A DNA stretch of 64,000 nucleotides from Sphingomonadales bacterium (GCA_012032285.1 JAAURJ010000005.1:1-64000), one strand, 5' to 3'; shown: positions 11,762 through 22,044, counted from the first letter of the stretch. Notes: generated by a model not told the origin, from the sequence alone. Numbers and translations are program-made.

Positions 11762-13048
11762 TTACCAACGGGTTTCAAATTTATTCCGCAGGTAAATGGC
11801 AAGGGCGTTCATGCCCAACAGGAAAATCAACAATATGATAATCGCCGCGCTAGTTTTTTCAACAAAGCCGCGATTAACCTCATCCGACCAAAGGAAAATC
11901 TGCACCGGAAGCGCGGTTGCCGCATCGGTAAATCCGCCAGGCGGGGAAGAGATAAAGGCGACCATGCCAATCATCAACAACGGCGCGGTTTCACCAAGCG
12001 CCCTTGCCATGCCGATAATCGTGCCGGTTAATATGCCCGGTAAGGCAAGCGGCAGGACATGGTGGAACACCACCTGAACCGGCGATGCACCAATGCCCAT
12101 GGCGGCCTCTCGAATGGAGGGCGGCACCGATTTAATGGCATTGCGCCCGGCGATCACGATCACTGGCATCGTCATTAACGCCAGCGTCAATCCCCCGACT
12201 AAGGAGGATGAGCGAGGCATACCAAACCATGTCAAAAAGACCACGAGTCCCAAAAGCCCGAATATGATTGATGGAACCGCAGCCAGATTGTTGATCGACA
12301 CCTCAATCAAATCAGTGAATTTATTTTTCGGCGCATATTCTTCGAGATAAAGCGCCGCCAGAACGCCCACAGGAAACGCCATGGACAGGGTAACAATCAG
12401 GGTCAGCAGCGATCCTTTCAACGCCCCCCATATGCCAACATCGGCGGGATCGGTGGCATCGGAAGCGGACAGGAAATTCCAGTTAAAGCTGCTCTTTATA
12501 TTCCCGTCTTTGGCAAGTCTTGCCACCGCTTTTTCCATCTCCGCGCTGCCCTTGCCCTTATAGGCAATATCAACAGGCGAAGCGGCGGGCAGCCAGATTT
12601 TGCTTTTCTGCGTGATCATGTCGGGATTGTCGAGCAATTGGTTGCGCAATGTAACCGAAGCATTGGCCGACAGATAACTCATTGCATCATTGCCATAATC
12701 GCGCATGGCGGCCATATTGACTATTCCGGGCAAATCCATTGATTGTAATGTTGCATTGGCATTGGGACCGCGCAGCGAATCCGCATTTGCCCCGGCGCTA
12801 AGCGCAGGCAAATCAACATTCAGTGCGATTTGTGTCTGGCGAAATCCGTCAAATCCTTTGCCGACCATGGTGAACAGCAAAAAGGCGAGGAACAGCACCG
12901 ACAGTCCGATGGCGAAATAGCCCATGAACTTAAACCGCTTTTCAGCGGAATAGCGTTTGGCAATACGTCGCTGCATGGCGTCGCTTTGCCAATTGGTTGG
13001 CGCGGGATTATTAGCAGCAGAATTGTCAGGGGCGGATGGATTAGTCAT
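11762..13048 (-). CDS. pstA: Phosphate ABC transporter permease
   Basis: Multi-TM permease, YLEEYAPKNK, within pst operon. Confidence 0.93.
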   Translation of the reverse strand: MTNPSAPDNSAANNPAPTNWQSDAMQRRIAKRYSAEKRFKFMGYFAIGLSVLFLAFLLFTMVGKGFDGFRQTQIALNVDLPALSAGANADSLRGPNANATLQSMDLPGIVNMAAMRDYGNDAMSYLSANASVTLRNQLLDNPDMITQKSKIWLPAASPVDIAYKGKGSAEMEKAVARLAKDGNIKSSFNWNFLSASDATDPADVGIWGALKGSLLTLIVTLSMAFPVGVLAALYLEEYAPKNKFTDLIEVSINNLAAVPSIIFGLLGLVVFLTWFGMPRSSSLVGGLTLALMTMPVIVIAGRNAIKSVPPSIREAAMGIGASPVQVVFHHVLPLALPGILTGTIIGMARALGETAPLLMIGMVAFISSPPGGFTDAATALPVQIFLWSDEVNRGFVEKTSAAIIILLIFLLGMNALAIYLRNKFETRW

Positions 13049-14429
13049 AGGCTTCCCGATATTTTTTCACAACGCGCAGGGCGATGATATTGAGCAGGAA
13101 TGTAATCAAAAATAGCGTCAGGCCGAGTGCAAAGGCAGCCAGAACCTGCGGGCCGTTAAAATTGATGTCGCCTGTCAACAACGCCTTGATCTGCACTGTG
13201 ATCGTTGAAATACTGGCAAAAGGATTGGCGGTCAGGTTCGCGGTATAGCCGGCCGCCATCACCACGATCATGGTTTCACCAATCGCTCGGCTTACCGCCA
13301 GCAATATGCCGCCCACCACACCCGGCAAAGCTGCGGGGAGCAGGACTTTTTTGATAGTTTCGCTTTTTGTCGCACCCATAGCGAGCGATCCGTCGCGCAT
13401 CGCGCTCGGCACGGCGGCAATGCTGTCATCGGCCATGGAGGAGATGAGCGGGATGATCATGATGCCCATCACCAAGCCGGCCGCAAGGGCATTGTCCGAT
13501 GCGGCGTTGCTAAAGCCAATCATAACCGCGAAATCGCGCACCGCAGGCGCAACGGTAAGCGCGGCAAAATAGCCATAGACGACGGTTGGCACCCCGGCGA
13601 GTATCTCCAGCACAGGTTTCATCCAACTGCGCAGTTTCGGGCTGGCATATTGGGTCAGGAAAATCGCGCTCATCAAGCCCAAAGGAATGGCAACGACCAT
13701 GGCGATAACCGCTCCCACAAAAATTGTGCCCCAAAAGAGTGGGATGGCCCCATAGCCATTGTCATAACCTTCGCCGATGGTTGCGCGCGGGCTCCAACTG
13801 GTGCCGAACAGGAATTCAATTGGGGATACCATCTGGAAAAAACGCACGGTTTCGAAAATCAGCGAGGCGAAAATACCGATAGTGGTAATAGTTGCGATTA
13901 AGGAGGCGACTAATAATGCCGCCATGACGAGCCGCTCCACCTTGGTCCTGGCGCGTAAATCGGGCTTTAACCGGCTATAGGCAAAAAGAGCACCGACCGA
14001 AAATAGCGCCAATGTGACCGCAAATCCGATCCAACGAAAATGGGCCAGTGCCTCTTTATAGGCTGGAACCAGAGCTTCGGATTGGGGTTGGAATGCGCTT
14101 TGCTGAAGGCCCTGTGCAATGGCGCGGGCTTCGGATAATATTGCCGCCCGGCCAAAATCACCTTCAGGAAGCGAGGCCGCAGCGGGAGAGGCCAAAACCA
14201 TATTGGTCACAAGCCCGGGCGAAACAAAATCCCATATAACCAGAAAAGCGACCGCCGGAATAACCGCCCATAGGGCAAGATACCATCCATGATAGGAAGG
14301 CAGGCTGTTGACATAGCCGCGCTGCTTGCTCGCACCGTCGCGGACAAACATGGCGGCACGGGTTCGCCCGGTTATCCATGCGATCAGGCCAAGGCCTAGA
14401 ATCAGGAACAATAAAGCAGTGCCAGCCAT
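13041..14429 (-). CDS. pstC: Phosphate ABC transporter permease
   Basis: FLTQYASPKLR, EILAGVPTVVYGYFA; overlaps pstA. Confidence 0.93.
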   Translation of the reverse strand: MAGTALLFLILGLGLIAWITGRTRAAMFVRDGASKQRGYVNSLPSYHGWYLALWAVIPAVAFLVIWDFVSPGLVTNMVLASPAAASLPEGDFGRAAILSEARAIAQGLQQSAFQPQSEALVPAYKEALAHFRWIGFAVTLALFSVGALFAYSRLKPDLRARTKVERLVMAALLVASLIATITTIGIFASLIFETVRFFQMVSPIEFLFGTSWSPRATIGEGYDNGYGAIPLFWGTIFVGAVIAMVVAIPLGLMSAIFLTQYASPKLRSWMKPVLEILAGVPTVVYGYFAALTVAPAVRDFAVMIGFSNAASDNALAAGLVMGIMIIPLISSMADDSIAAVPSAMRDGSLAMGATKSETIKKVLLPAALPGVVGGILLAVSRAIGETMIVVMAAGYTANLTANPFASISTITVQIKALLTGDINFNGPQVLAAFALGLTLFLITFLLNIIALRVVKKYREAYD

Positions 14430-14468
14430 GATGTTCCAAATACCCCTATATTAACCGAAGGAACCCCA

Positions 14469-14515
14469 AAAAAAGGGGCACGGAAGTGATTCTTTGCCCG
14501 AATCTTTCCGTGCCC
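14469..14515 (-). terminator. Hairpin between pstS and pstC (terminator/attenuator)
   Basis: GGGCACGGAA / TTCCGTGCCC 10-bp inverted repeat (14476-14485, 14506-14515), U-tract on the minus strand. Confidence 0.75.
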
Positions 14516-14539
14516 ATAGACGCGATGATTGTTGCAATT

Positions 14540-15589
14540 TTATTTCAATTGCGACCCATCAATAGGGGTCAGATTGGTTGCCGCATCGGATGCAGCCTTG
14601 CGAACATCATCGGGGGCCGCAATCAGGCCCAGTTTCGCAAGATAGCTGCCCTTGACACCAGCCGAAACAAATTCAGCCAAAAATTCCTTAATGCCGGGAA
14701 TTTTATCGACATGGGCTTTTTTAACATAGATGAACAAAGGACGGGCGCCAGGATAGCTGCCGCTGGCAATGGCGTCATAGCTTGGCGATACACCGTCAAT
14801 CGCAATACCGCGCACGGTAGCGGCATTTTCTTCCATATAGCTATAGCCGAACACGCCCAGCATATTGGGGTTAGCAGCCAGTTTCTGAACGATCATATTG
14901 TCATTTTCGCCTTGCTCTTTATAGGCACCATCGGTGCGCACATCATAGCATACGGCTTCATATTTATCCTTGTCGCTGTCTTTTAGCGCTTTGGTCGCGG
15001 CATCGGTTTTGCAGCCCGCTTCCAAAATCAGTTCGGCAAAGGCGTCGCGGGTGCCAGAGGTTTTCGGCGGGCCATAAACCGCAATCGGCAAATTGGGCAG
15101 AGACGGGTTCACGTCGGACCAGTTTTTGGCGGTGTTGGGTTTACCAAATGGATTGGCGGCCACGGCTTTATACACATCAACAACGGTCAGCTTCATGCTT
15201 GGTCCTTTGACCGATTCGGCAATCGCAATACCGTCAATACCAACCTGGATTTCGACAATGTCGGTTACGCCATTTTTCTGGCAGGTTTCAAATTCGCTTT
15301 TCTTCATGCGGCGCGATGCGTTGGCGATGTCTGGGGTTTGCGCCCCTACGCCTGCACAGAAAGCTTCGATACCACCGCCGGTGCCTGTTGATTCTACAAC
15401 CGGATTTTTGCGCGAAGTATCGGCTTTTTGAAAAGCTTCGGCTACGGCCTTGGAAAAAGGAAATACAGTGGATGAACCAACGATGCGGATTTCCTGACGG
15501 GCACCGCCCGCGCCGCCGGAGCTGGCTTGGTCATTACAGGCGGCAAGCGCCAGAGTGCTGATGGCAATAAGCGATAATTTTTTGAACAT
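14540..15589 (-). CDS. pstS: Phosphate-binding protein
   Basis: Lipoprotein signal (LALAAC), IVGSSTVFPF, ESTGTGGGIEAFCAG. Confidence 0.94.
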   Translation of the reverse strand: MFKKLSLIAISTLALAACNDQASSGGAGGARQEIRIVGSSTVFPFSKAVAEAFQKADTSRKNPVVESTGTGGGIEAFCAGVGAQTPDIANASRRMKKSEFETCQKNGVTDIVEIQVGIDGIAIAESVKGPSMKLTVVDVYKAVAANPFGKPNTAKNWSDVNPSLPNLPIAVYGPPKTSGTRDAFAELILEAGCKTDAATKALKDSDKDKYEAVCYDVRTDGAYKEQGENDNMIVQKLAANPNMLGVFGYSYMEENAATVRGIAIDGVSPSYDAIASGSYPGARPLFIYVKKAHVDKIPGIKEFLAEFVSAGVKGSYLAKLGLIAAPDDVRKAASDAATNLTPIDGSQLK

Positions 15590-15707
15590 TGAATTTTATC
15601 CCCATAATATTTGATACGAAGCGTGCCGGGAAGGACAATCTATGCTTCGTTGGGGACGCCATTAGGAGGGTTAGATGGCGTGAATGTGACTCTATTATTT
15701 CAAATAA

Positions 15708-15736
15708 ATGACAAGCTGGCGGAATAGGCATGACAG
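15708..15736 (-). promoter_or_regulatory. Candidate PhoB site upstream of pstS
   Basis: Two TGTCAT hexamers on the minus strand exactly 22 nt apart. Confidence 0.4.
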
Positions 15737-15755
15737 CATAGGAATGCTTGCTCGG

Positions 15756-16990
15756 TCAACCCTGCGCCGCGATAGGCAATAATATACGGATATGGGTGCC
15801 TTTGCCTTGCTCGCTTTTAATTTCCAAATGCCCCCTATGACCATCGACAATATGTTTGACGAGCGACAGGCCCAGTCCGGTGCCGCCCACGGCGCGGCTG
15901 CGACCCGAATCGACACGGTAAAACCGCTCGGTCAATCGCGGCAGATGTTCAGGGGCAATCCCTTCCCCCTGATCCGCGACCGACAGGGCCAGCATCGACC
16001 CGGATTTCGAAGGTTCCAACGAAACGGCGATAGGCGTCCCTGGTGCACCATATTTCATCGCATTGGCGACAATATTGCTAACCAATTGTTTCAGCCGCCC
16101 TTCATCGCCCATCACCGTCGGCAGCCCCGCCGCAATGTTCAGCACAATATCATGCCCGCGCGGATCCTCTCCGTTTATCAAAGGTTCAACGGTTTCGTTG
16201 ATAATTTTCCCCATGTGCAGCCGGTGCGCGGGCAGATGATATTTTTCCGCTTCAATACGGGAAAGCGACATCAGGTCACGGATCAGCGCCTGCATTCTGC
16301 TGGCTTCGTCCTCCATGATCTTCAAAAACCGCCGCCGCGTCCTTTTTTCAGCGCCAGCCTCCGTCTCGGTTAATGTTTCAATAAAGCCTTTGATTGCGGC
16401 GAGAGGGGTCAATAATTCATGGCTGGCATTGGCGACAAAATCGACCCGCATTTTTTCCGCCGCCTGTGCGCCTGTTTTGTCGGATAAATGAACCAGTTTT
16501 TCTACCTCGCCCAAGGGCGATATCCGCATTTCCCAGATTTGGTCACGAAGGCCAATGCCAATCAGACGAATGGGCCGCCCGTCATGCTGCGCATCGGGAT
16601 CGGTTAAGCGTTCAATGGCCCCTGCATGGCGAAATGCGAGTTGTACCGATTTGCCAATAATCTCTGTCCCCAACAGCTGAAAGGCGGATTTATTGGCGTG
16701 GGTGACCCTGGCATTGCCGACAATAAGCATGGCGTCCGCGCTCGCGTCCAACAATGTCTGAAATTGTTCGTGCATACTGATATTCGCTGGCTCTTGTTGC
16801 TCATTGCGCCTGCGTTCTTCGGCCTCTTTTCGGTCATCATAGTCGGTGCCGATAAACAAGGCGATAACGGCCGCCACGAACATGATCATCATCGTTCGAA
16901 CTGGCCATTATCAAGGCTCGCCAAAAAAGCACCGGTCAGGATGATTAGCACCGCAAATAGCGTTTTTACCGAAATTAACGTCCTTAACAT
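15756..16990 (-). CDS. phoR: Phosphate regulon sensor kinase (possible N-terminal frameshift near 16892-16905)
   Basis: PAS, VANASHELLTPLAAIKGFIETL H-box, GTGLGLSLVKHIV. First TM segment (MLRTLISVKTLFAVLIILTGAFLASLDNG) lies upstream in another frame. Confidence 0.88.
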
Positions 16991-17130
16991 GGTTAACCGC
17001 TCCAAAGCCTTTCATTAGGCTTTTGTCTATATATGTCCCACATATAGACGGGATAGAACAAGGCAAGAGCAGCCTATGGCTTTTACGCCATTTTATGATA
17101 GGCGCAGTATAGCAAAAGTGACAGGATGGC

Positions 17131-17568
17131 ATGATAATGACCGATATACCGCAGGACAGCCCCGACCGTCAGGATATGGCAGACGAAAAAGGCGCATTTG
17201 ATCCGCGGCTCACCCGCCGCCGTGCCTTGATGCTGGGCACTGTCGGTGCGGCGGCGGTTGTATCGGTGCGTCCTGCGCTTGCCCAGGCGGCGGGTTCGGT
17301 GCTCAATTGCGAAATTCCGGTTCCAGGCCCGCATGGAACAGGACAAAATATTGCCGCCGATGGCCGTCTGGTGACACCGGACACGCCGGGTTCCTTTGCC
17401 CCTACGGGACGAAAATTCACAGGCGAAGAGGTAAAGGCGGCGCTGCGTGGGCGCAGCCTGCCCGGCACTGGTTATGAAGAAAGCCGTGCCTATGTGAACT
17501 ATATCCGCCGCCTGCAACATGGGCAGAGCGGATTTACCTGCTATGCCTCACTACAAATGCCGCGTTGA
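17131..17568 (+). CDS. Small Tat-signal protein at the head of the HPr-rel cassette
   Basis: LTRRRALMLGTVGAAAVVSVRPALAQ Tat signal; short mature region with Cys near both ends (VLNCEIPVP ... GFTCYASLQMPR). Confidence 0.75.
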   Translation: MIMTDIPQDSPDRQDMADEKGAFDPRLTRRRALMLGTVGAAAVVSVRPALAQAAGSVLNCEIPVPGPHGTGQNIAADGRLVTPDTPGSFAPTGRKFTGEEVKAALRGRSLPGTGYEESRAYVNYIRRLQHGQSGFTCYASLQMPR

Positions 17569-17620
17569 GGCCAATTTACAGCAACATTGATTCTTAACGC
17601 GTTTTTGATAGGCGGGAGAT

Positions 17621-17926
17621 ATGACCGGCCTATTGCCATTTGAAACCAGATATCGCGCTGAAAAAGCGGCGGATATAATCATCCGTCCTTTGGATGTGAT
17701 GACTTTGGTATATCACCGGCGCAGCGGGATCACGCATATTGTGGCGCAGCCCGTGCCAGAGATATTACTGGCGATGGCAGGCAAGGTCATGAATGCTGCC
17801 GAATTGGCGGCAAAACTGGCGCAGGAATATGACATGGACGACAATGCGGATGTGCACGCGGTGCTGTCCGAAAGGTTGGAGGAACTGGCATCGCTTGGTC
17901 TGGTGGAGCCTGTCCATGCGCCATGA
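17621..17926 (+). CDS. PqqD-like peptide chaperone, HPr-rel-A type
   Basis: About 100-aa wHTH PqqD-like fold (MNAAELAAKLAQEYDMDDNADVHAVLSERLEELASLGLV); overlaps the kinase gene by 11 nt. Confidence 0.7.
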   Translation: MTGLLPFETRYRAEKAADIIIRPLDVMTLVYHRRSGITHIVAQPVPEILLAMAGKVMNAAELAAKLAQEYDMDDNADVHAVLSERLEELASLGLVEPVHAP

Positions 17927-18773
17927 ATTTCGCGTCCGCGTTGGCCCCGCCGCTTTTCGTATAGGCAGCGACTGGGCAGCGCCTGTCCGGCAGATGCGCG
18001 ATCTTTATGCCGATTATCCTATTGCCGACTTTACCGATTTCACCGTCCGGTTGGAGGCGGTCAGCCCGCTGCGCCGTTTCATCCGCCCGTCGGTGGCGAT
18101 CAACGGCGATTATATGCTTCCCGATGCTGCGCCGCTGCCCTTGGATCAGGGCCTGCTCGCGGCGGAGATGGGGATGAATTTGCAAATGGCGCTGGGATGG
18201 CGGCGGCAATTGATCCTGCACGCAAGCGCAGCAGAACGCGGCGGAAAAGCAATGATCATGACGGGCGCATCGGGATCGGGCAAATCAACGCTGTCGGCGA
18301 TGCTGGGACAGGCTGGCTGGCGATTTATGGGCGATGAATTTGCTCTGATTGATCCTGTCACCGGCGACGCGGTGCCTTATCCGCGTATGATCAGCCTGAA
18401 AAACCAAGCCATAGCCGCGATGCGCAGCGCTGCGCCCGATGCGCGTTTCGGCCCGTTAATGCATGACACGCCCAAAGGCGACATCCGCCATATGGTTCCA
18501 CCGGAAGAAGCGATTTCCCGAATGGACGAACGTGCAAAGCCGGCTTTGTTGCTGTTCCCTCGCTTTGGCTATGCCCCGGCGGTGCGCGAAATGGGGGCGG
18601 GAGAAGTGTTTATGCGCCTTACACAGGCGTCCACCAATTATGTTGCGCTGGGCGAGGCTGGCTTTACCGTGCTCACCCGCTTTGTGGAGCAGGTTCCTGC
18701 CCGCGCCATTGATTATCAAAGCGGCGAGGAAGCGATAGCGCTCGCCGAGCAGCTTTGGGCGGAGCTGGCATGA
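17916..18773 (+). CDS. HprK-related kinase A
   Basis: Walker A GASGSGKST, FMGDEFALID, HPr-kinase-like order without the N-terminal HprK domain. Confidence 0.78.
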   Translation: MRHEFRVRVGPAAFRIGSDWAAPVRQMRDLYADYPIADFTDFTVRLEAVSPLRRFIRPSVAINGDYMLPDAAPLPLDQGLLAAEMGMNLQMALGWRRQLILHASAAERGGKAMIMTGASGSGKSTLSAMLGQAGWRFMGDEFALIDPVTGDAVPYPRMISLKNQAIAAMRSAAPDARFGPLMHDTPKGDIRHMVPPEEAISRMDERAKPALLLFPRFGYAPAVREMGAGEVFMRLTQASTNYVALGEAGFTVLTRFVEQVPARAIDYQSGEEAIALAEQLWAELA

Positions 18774-19798
18774 GGGATGCGATGCCGCTTGTCACCGCGC
18801 TGCGCGATCCAGCCAGCGTGCGGGCGCTGGACGGCCACGGCTGGAGCGCCCTTATCAGCATCGCCCGCGCCGAGCAGCTTTTGGGTACGCTCGCCTATCA
18901 ACTTACAGACGCGGACCTGCCCCCCTATGCGGCAGCGGCGATGGCCGATGCGCGAATAAATACAGAATATCAACAACGCAGCGCCCTGTGGGAGGCCGAT
19001 TGCGCCCGCCGTGCGCTAAGCACCTATCCGGGGCGGGTGGCGCTGATGAAGGGGACCGCTTATGTTGCGGCGGGCTTAATCGCCGGGCAAGGGCGGCATA
19101 TTGGTGATCTTGACATCATGGTTGCTGCTGCGGAGCTGCCAGAGGTTGAGGGCCTGTTGACCGGAAAAGGTGGGTGGGAGTGGGTGAAGGAAGATGCCTA
19201 TGACGACGCCTATTACCGCGATCATATGCATGAGTTGCCGCCGCTGATCCACAAAGAGCGCGACCGGATGATCGATGTTCATCACACGATTTTGCCGATG
19301 ACGGCAAAGCCGCGGCCCGATGCGGCGGCGATGCTGGCCGATAGCGTTGCTGCCGACGGTATGGACGGAAATATGCGCATCTTTTCTCCCGAGGACATGG
19401 TCTGCCACTGTGCCGCGCATTTGATCGCTGATGGCGATTTGACCGGTGGCCTGCGCAATTTATGGGACTATCATTGTTTGACACGGGAATTTGCGGGAAA
19501 AAACGGGAAATTTTGGGAAAATCTGGAAATCCGGGCAAAGCGGCATCAATTATTACCCGCGGTGCAGAGGGCGGCGCGGCTTTCGGCGGCGTTGTTCGGC
19601 AGCGATATTCCGCAAAGCTGGGATAGATGGAACCGTCAGGACAAGCATTATATCCGCCGCATTATTGCCCGCGACGAATGGGGGCGGGGTACGCAAAAAT
19701 TCACCCGCTTCCTTTTCTATATCCGGTCCCACTGGCTGCGTATGCCCCCATTGATGCTGGCGCGGCATTTATGGATCAAGTGGCGCAAGGGGCATTGA
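18770..19798 (+). CDS. Nucleotidyltransferase-fold protein (NTP_transf_5-like)
   Basis: RHIGDLDIMV catalytic-type motif; ATGA overlap with the kinase gene. Confidence 0.72.
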   Translation: MRDAMPLVTALRDPASVRALDGHGWSALISIARAEQLLGTLAYQLTDADLPPYAAAAMADARINTEYQQRSALWEADCARRALSTYPGRVALMKGTAYVAAGLIAGQGRHIGDLDIMVAAAELPEVEGLLTGKGGWEWVKEDAYDDAYYRDHMHELPPLIHKERDRMIDVHHTILPMTAKPRPDAAAMLADSVAADGMDGNMRIFSPEDMVCHCAAHLIADGDLTGGLRNLWDYHCLTREFAGKNGKFWENLEIRAKRHQLLPAVQRAARLSAALFGSDIPQSWDRWNRQDKHYIRRIIARDEWGRGTQKFTRFLFYIRSHWLRMPPLMLARHLWIKWRKGH

Positions 19799-19827
19799 CG
19801 GATGCCCGCGCCGCGCCTATTCGCACA

Positions 19828-20018
19828 GCCGATGTCCGGTCCTGTGTAACAACGGGATAATAGGGAAGCCGGTGGGAGCATATAGCTTGAATCCGGGACT
19901 GTCCTCGCAACTGTGATCGGCGAGCGATGGCTTCATATTGCCACTGGAGCAATCCGGGAAGGCGAGGCCAAAGCATTGACCCGAAAGTCAGGAGACCTGC
20001 CGGCGCATCGTCGTTATC
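19828..20018 (+). ncRNA. Cobalamin riboswitch
   Basis: GGGAAGCCGGTG ... ATCCGGGACTGTCCTCGCAACTGTG ... AGTCAGGAGACCTGCC B12-box elements, just upstream of btuB. Confidence 0.92.
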
Positions 20019-20116
20019 CACGCGGTCGAGGGGTGCCGAGCGGAGGGGATTATGGCCCATGCCATAGCTTCTGTGACGACAGAATATGTCGTTAAACACA
20101 GGAGCAAGACTTTATA

Positions 20117-22044
20117 ATGGTAAAGATTATTTTGAAATGCAGCGCGGCCATCGCGGCGCTGGGATGTGCGCCGTCCAGCCTTTGGGCGCAAGATACAGAT
20201 GAAGGCTGCAATGCCAGCGAAGATTGCATAATCATTGCCGATCAAAAAAGGACCGATATTGTCGTCACGGCAACCGGCAGTTTCAGCTTGCCGGAAAATT
20301 CCGGTCAGACCATCAGCCTTCTTGATGACGGGATAATCGAGCAGCGGCAATCGGCGAGCGCTTCCGACCTGATCGACAGCCTACCGGGCGTTACGGTATC
20401 GCGCAATGGCGGTATCGGCAAAACCACCGCGCTGCGTATTCGCGGGGCAGAAGGGGACCAAACGCTGACGCTGATTGACGGGGTGCGGGCGAATGATCCG
20501 TCTTCGCCCGGCGGCGGGTTTGACTTTGGCAATTTGCTGATCGGCAATATCCAGCGCATCGAAGTGCTGCGCGGTCCCAATAGCGTCCATGGGGCAGTCA
20601 GGCGATTGGCGGTGTCGTCAATATCATTACCTCCGATATTACCCGTGAAGTGCGCACCCGCGCCGAATATGGCCGCCATGACCGCGTCACACTGGCCGGG
20701 CAAGGCGGAATAGACAGCGGCGGTTTTTCGGCCTCTCTGGGCGGGGGCTATTTTTCTGAAGACGGAATTTCTGCTTTTAAGGACGGTGGCGAGGCGGATG
20801 GATACCGGCAATATGCGGCCAATGGCAAAATCGGTTTGGACCTGCCCGGCGATGTTAAAATCGACCTGCGCGGCTATTATGCGCATAGCCGCACCGAACT
20901 GGATGGCTTCCCTCCGCCGTTTTTCAGCTTTGCCGATACAGGCGATTTTTCCACCGCACAGGAAATTTTCGGTTATGCGGGGGTGAAATTTCCTTTGTTC
21001 GGCTGGGTGTTGAAAAACCGTTTGGCCCTGACGGTCAGCGATATTAACCGCGACAATTATAGTGCAGCGGGGCAGGCCGAACCCGATTTCCTTGCCCGCG
21101 GACGAACCGAACGGGCCGAATATGTCGGCGATGCCGATTTGGGTCAGGGTTTGCGCAGCGTGTTCGGGCTGGACCATGAACGCTCGCGCTTTAATGATGG
21201 CTTCACCTTTGCCAAAACCCATGTTTCGAGCGGCTTTGCGCAGATCATCTGGGATATGGCCCCCCGCCTGACGCTTACCGGCGGCGCCCGTTTTGATCAG
21301 CACCGCGATTATGGCAGTCAAATGACCTTTAGCGCCAATGCGGCATGGCGGGCAAGTGCGGGAACCATATTCCGTTTATCCTATGGCGAAGGGTTTAAGG
21401 CCCCAACCTTGTTCCAATTAAACGGTAGCTTTGGCAATGCCAGATTAAAACCCGAACAGTCGCGCAGTTATGAGATCAGCGCCGAACAGGATTTGATCGG
21501 TGGCCGCCTGAAATTTGGTGTTGCCGGATTTTTGCGCGATAGCCGGGATCAGATCGACTTCATCTCCTGCTTTGGTGAGGCGACAGGCATTTGCACGGAT
21601 CGTCCCTTTGGCACCTATGACAATATCGACCGCAGCCGGTCACAGGGTTTGGAATTCAGCTTTATAGTCAATCCGGCGGAAAATTTCACATTTGATGCCA
21701 ATTACAGCCTGATCGATAGCAAGGACCGCAATAGCGGCCTTGCCTTGCTGCGCCGACCCAAACATGATGCGAATATCAACGCCGTTTGGCGGCCTGAAAA
21801 GCGGTTTAGCCTTGGTGCGTCACTGCAAATGACGGGCGATAGTTTTGATACCGATTTTCAAACATTCACTCGGACAAGGCTGGACGGCTATGTGCTGCTT
21901 GGCTTTCGGGCATCGTTTGACCTGACCCGTGATATTTCGCTTTATGGCCGTATTGATAATCTGGGCGATGAAAATTATGAAACGGTTAGCGGCTATGGCA
22001 ATTACCGCCGCACCGGTCATATCGGCATCAGGGCAAATTTTTGA
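20117..22044 (+). CDS. btuB: Vitamin B12 TonB-dependent receptor (frameshift near 20587)
   Basis: TonB box DIVVTATG, RIEVLRGPNSV; one added C gives PWGSQAIGGVVNIIT. Downstream of the riboswitch. Confidence 0.9.

Noticed and set aside
14476-14515. 10-bp inverted repeat between pstS and pstC considered as a mobile-element end
   Set aside because: Fits the familiar differential-expression terminator after pstS, with a U-tract on the correct strand.
19828-20018. Structured region considered as a novel RNA
   Set aside because: Carries the standard B12-box elements and precedes btuB, so it is a known cobalamin riboswitch class.
20305-21321. 338-aa minus-strand ORF antisense to btuB
   Set aside because: btuB reads correctly on the plus strand with one frameshift; the antisense frame has no domain.
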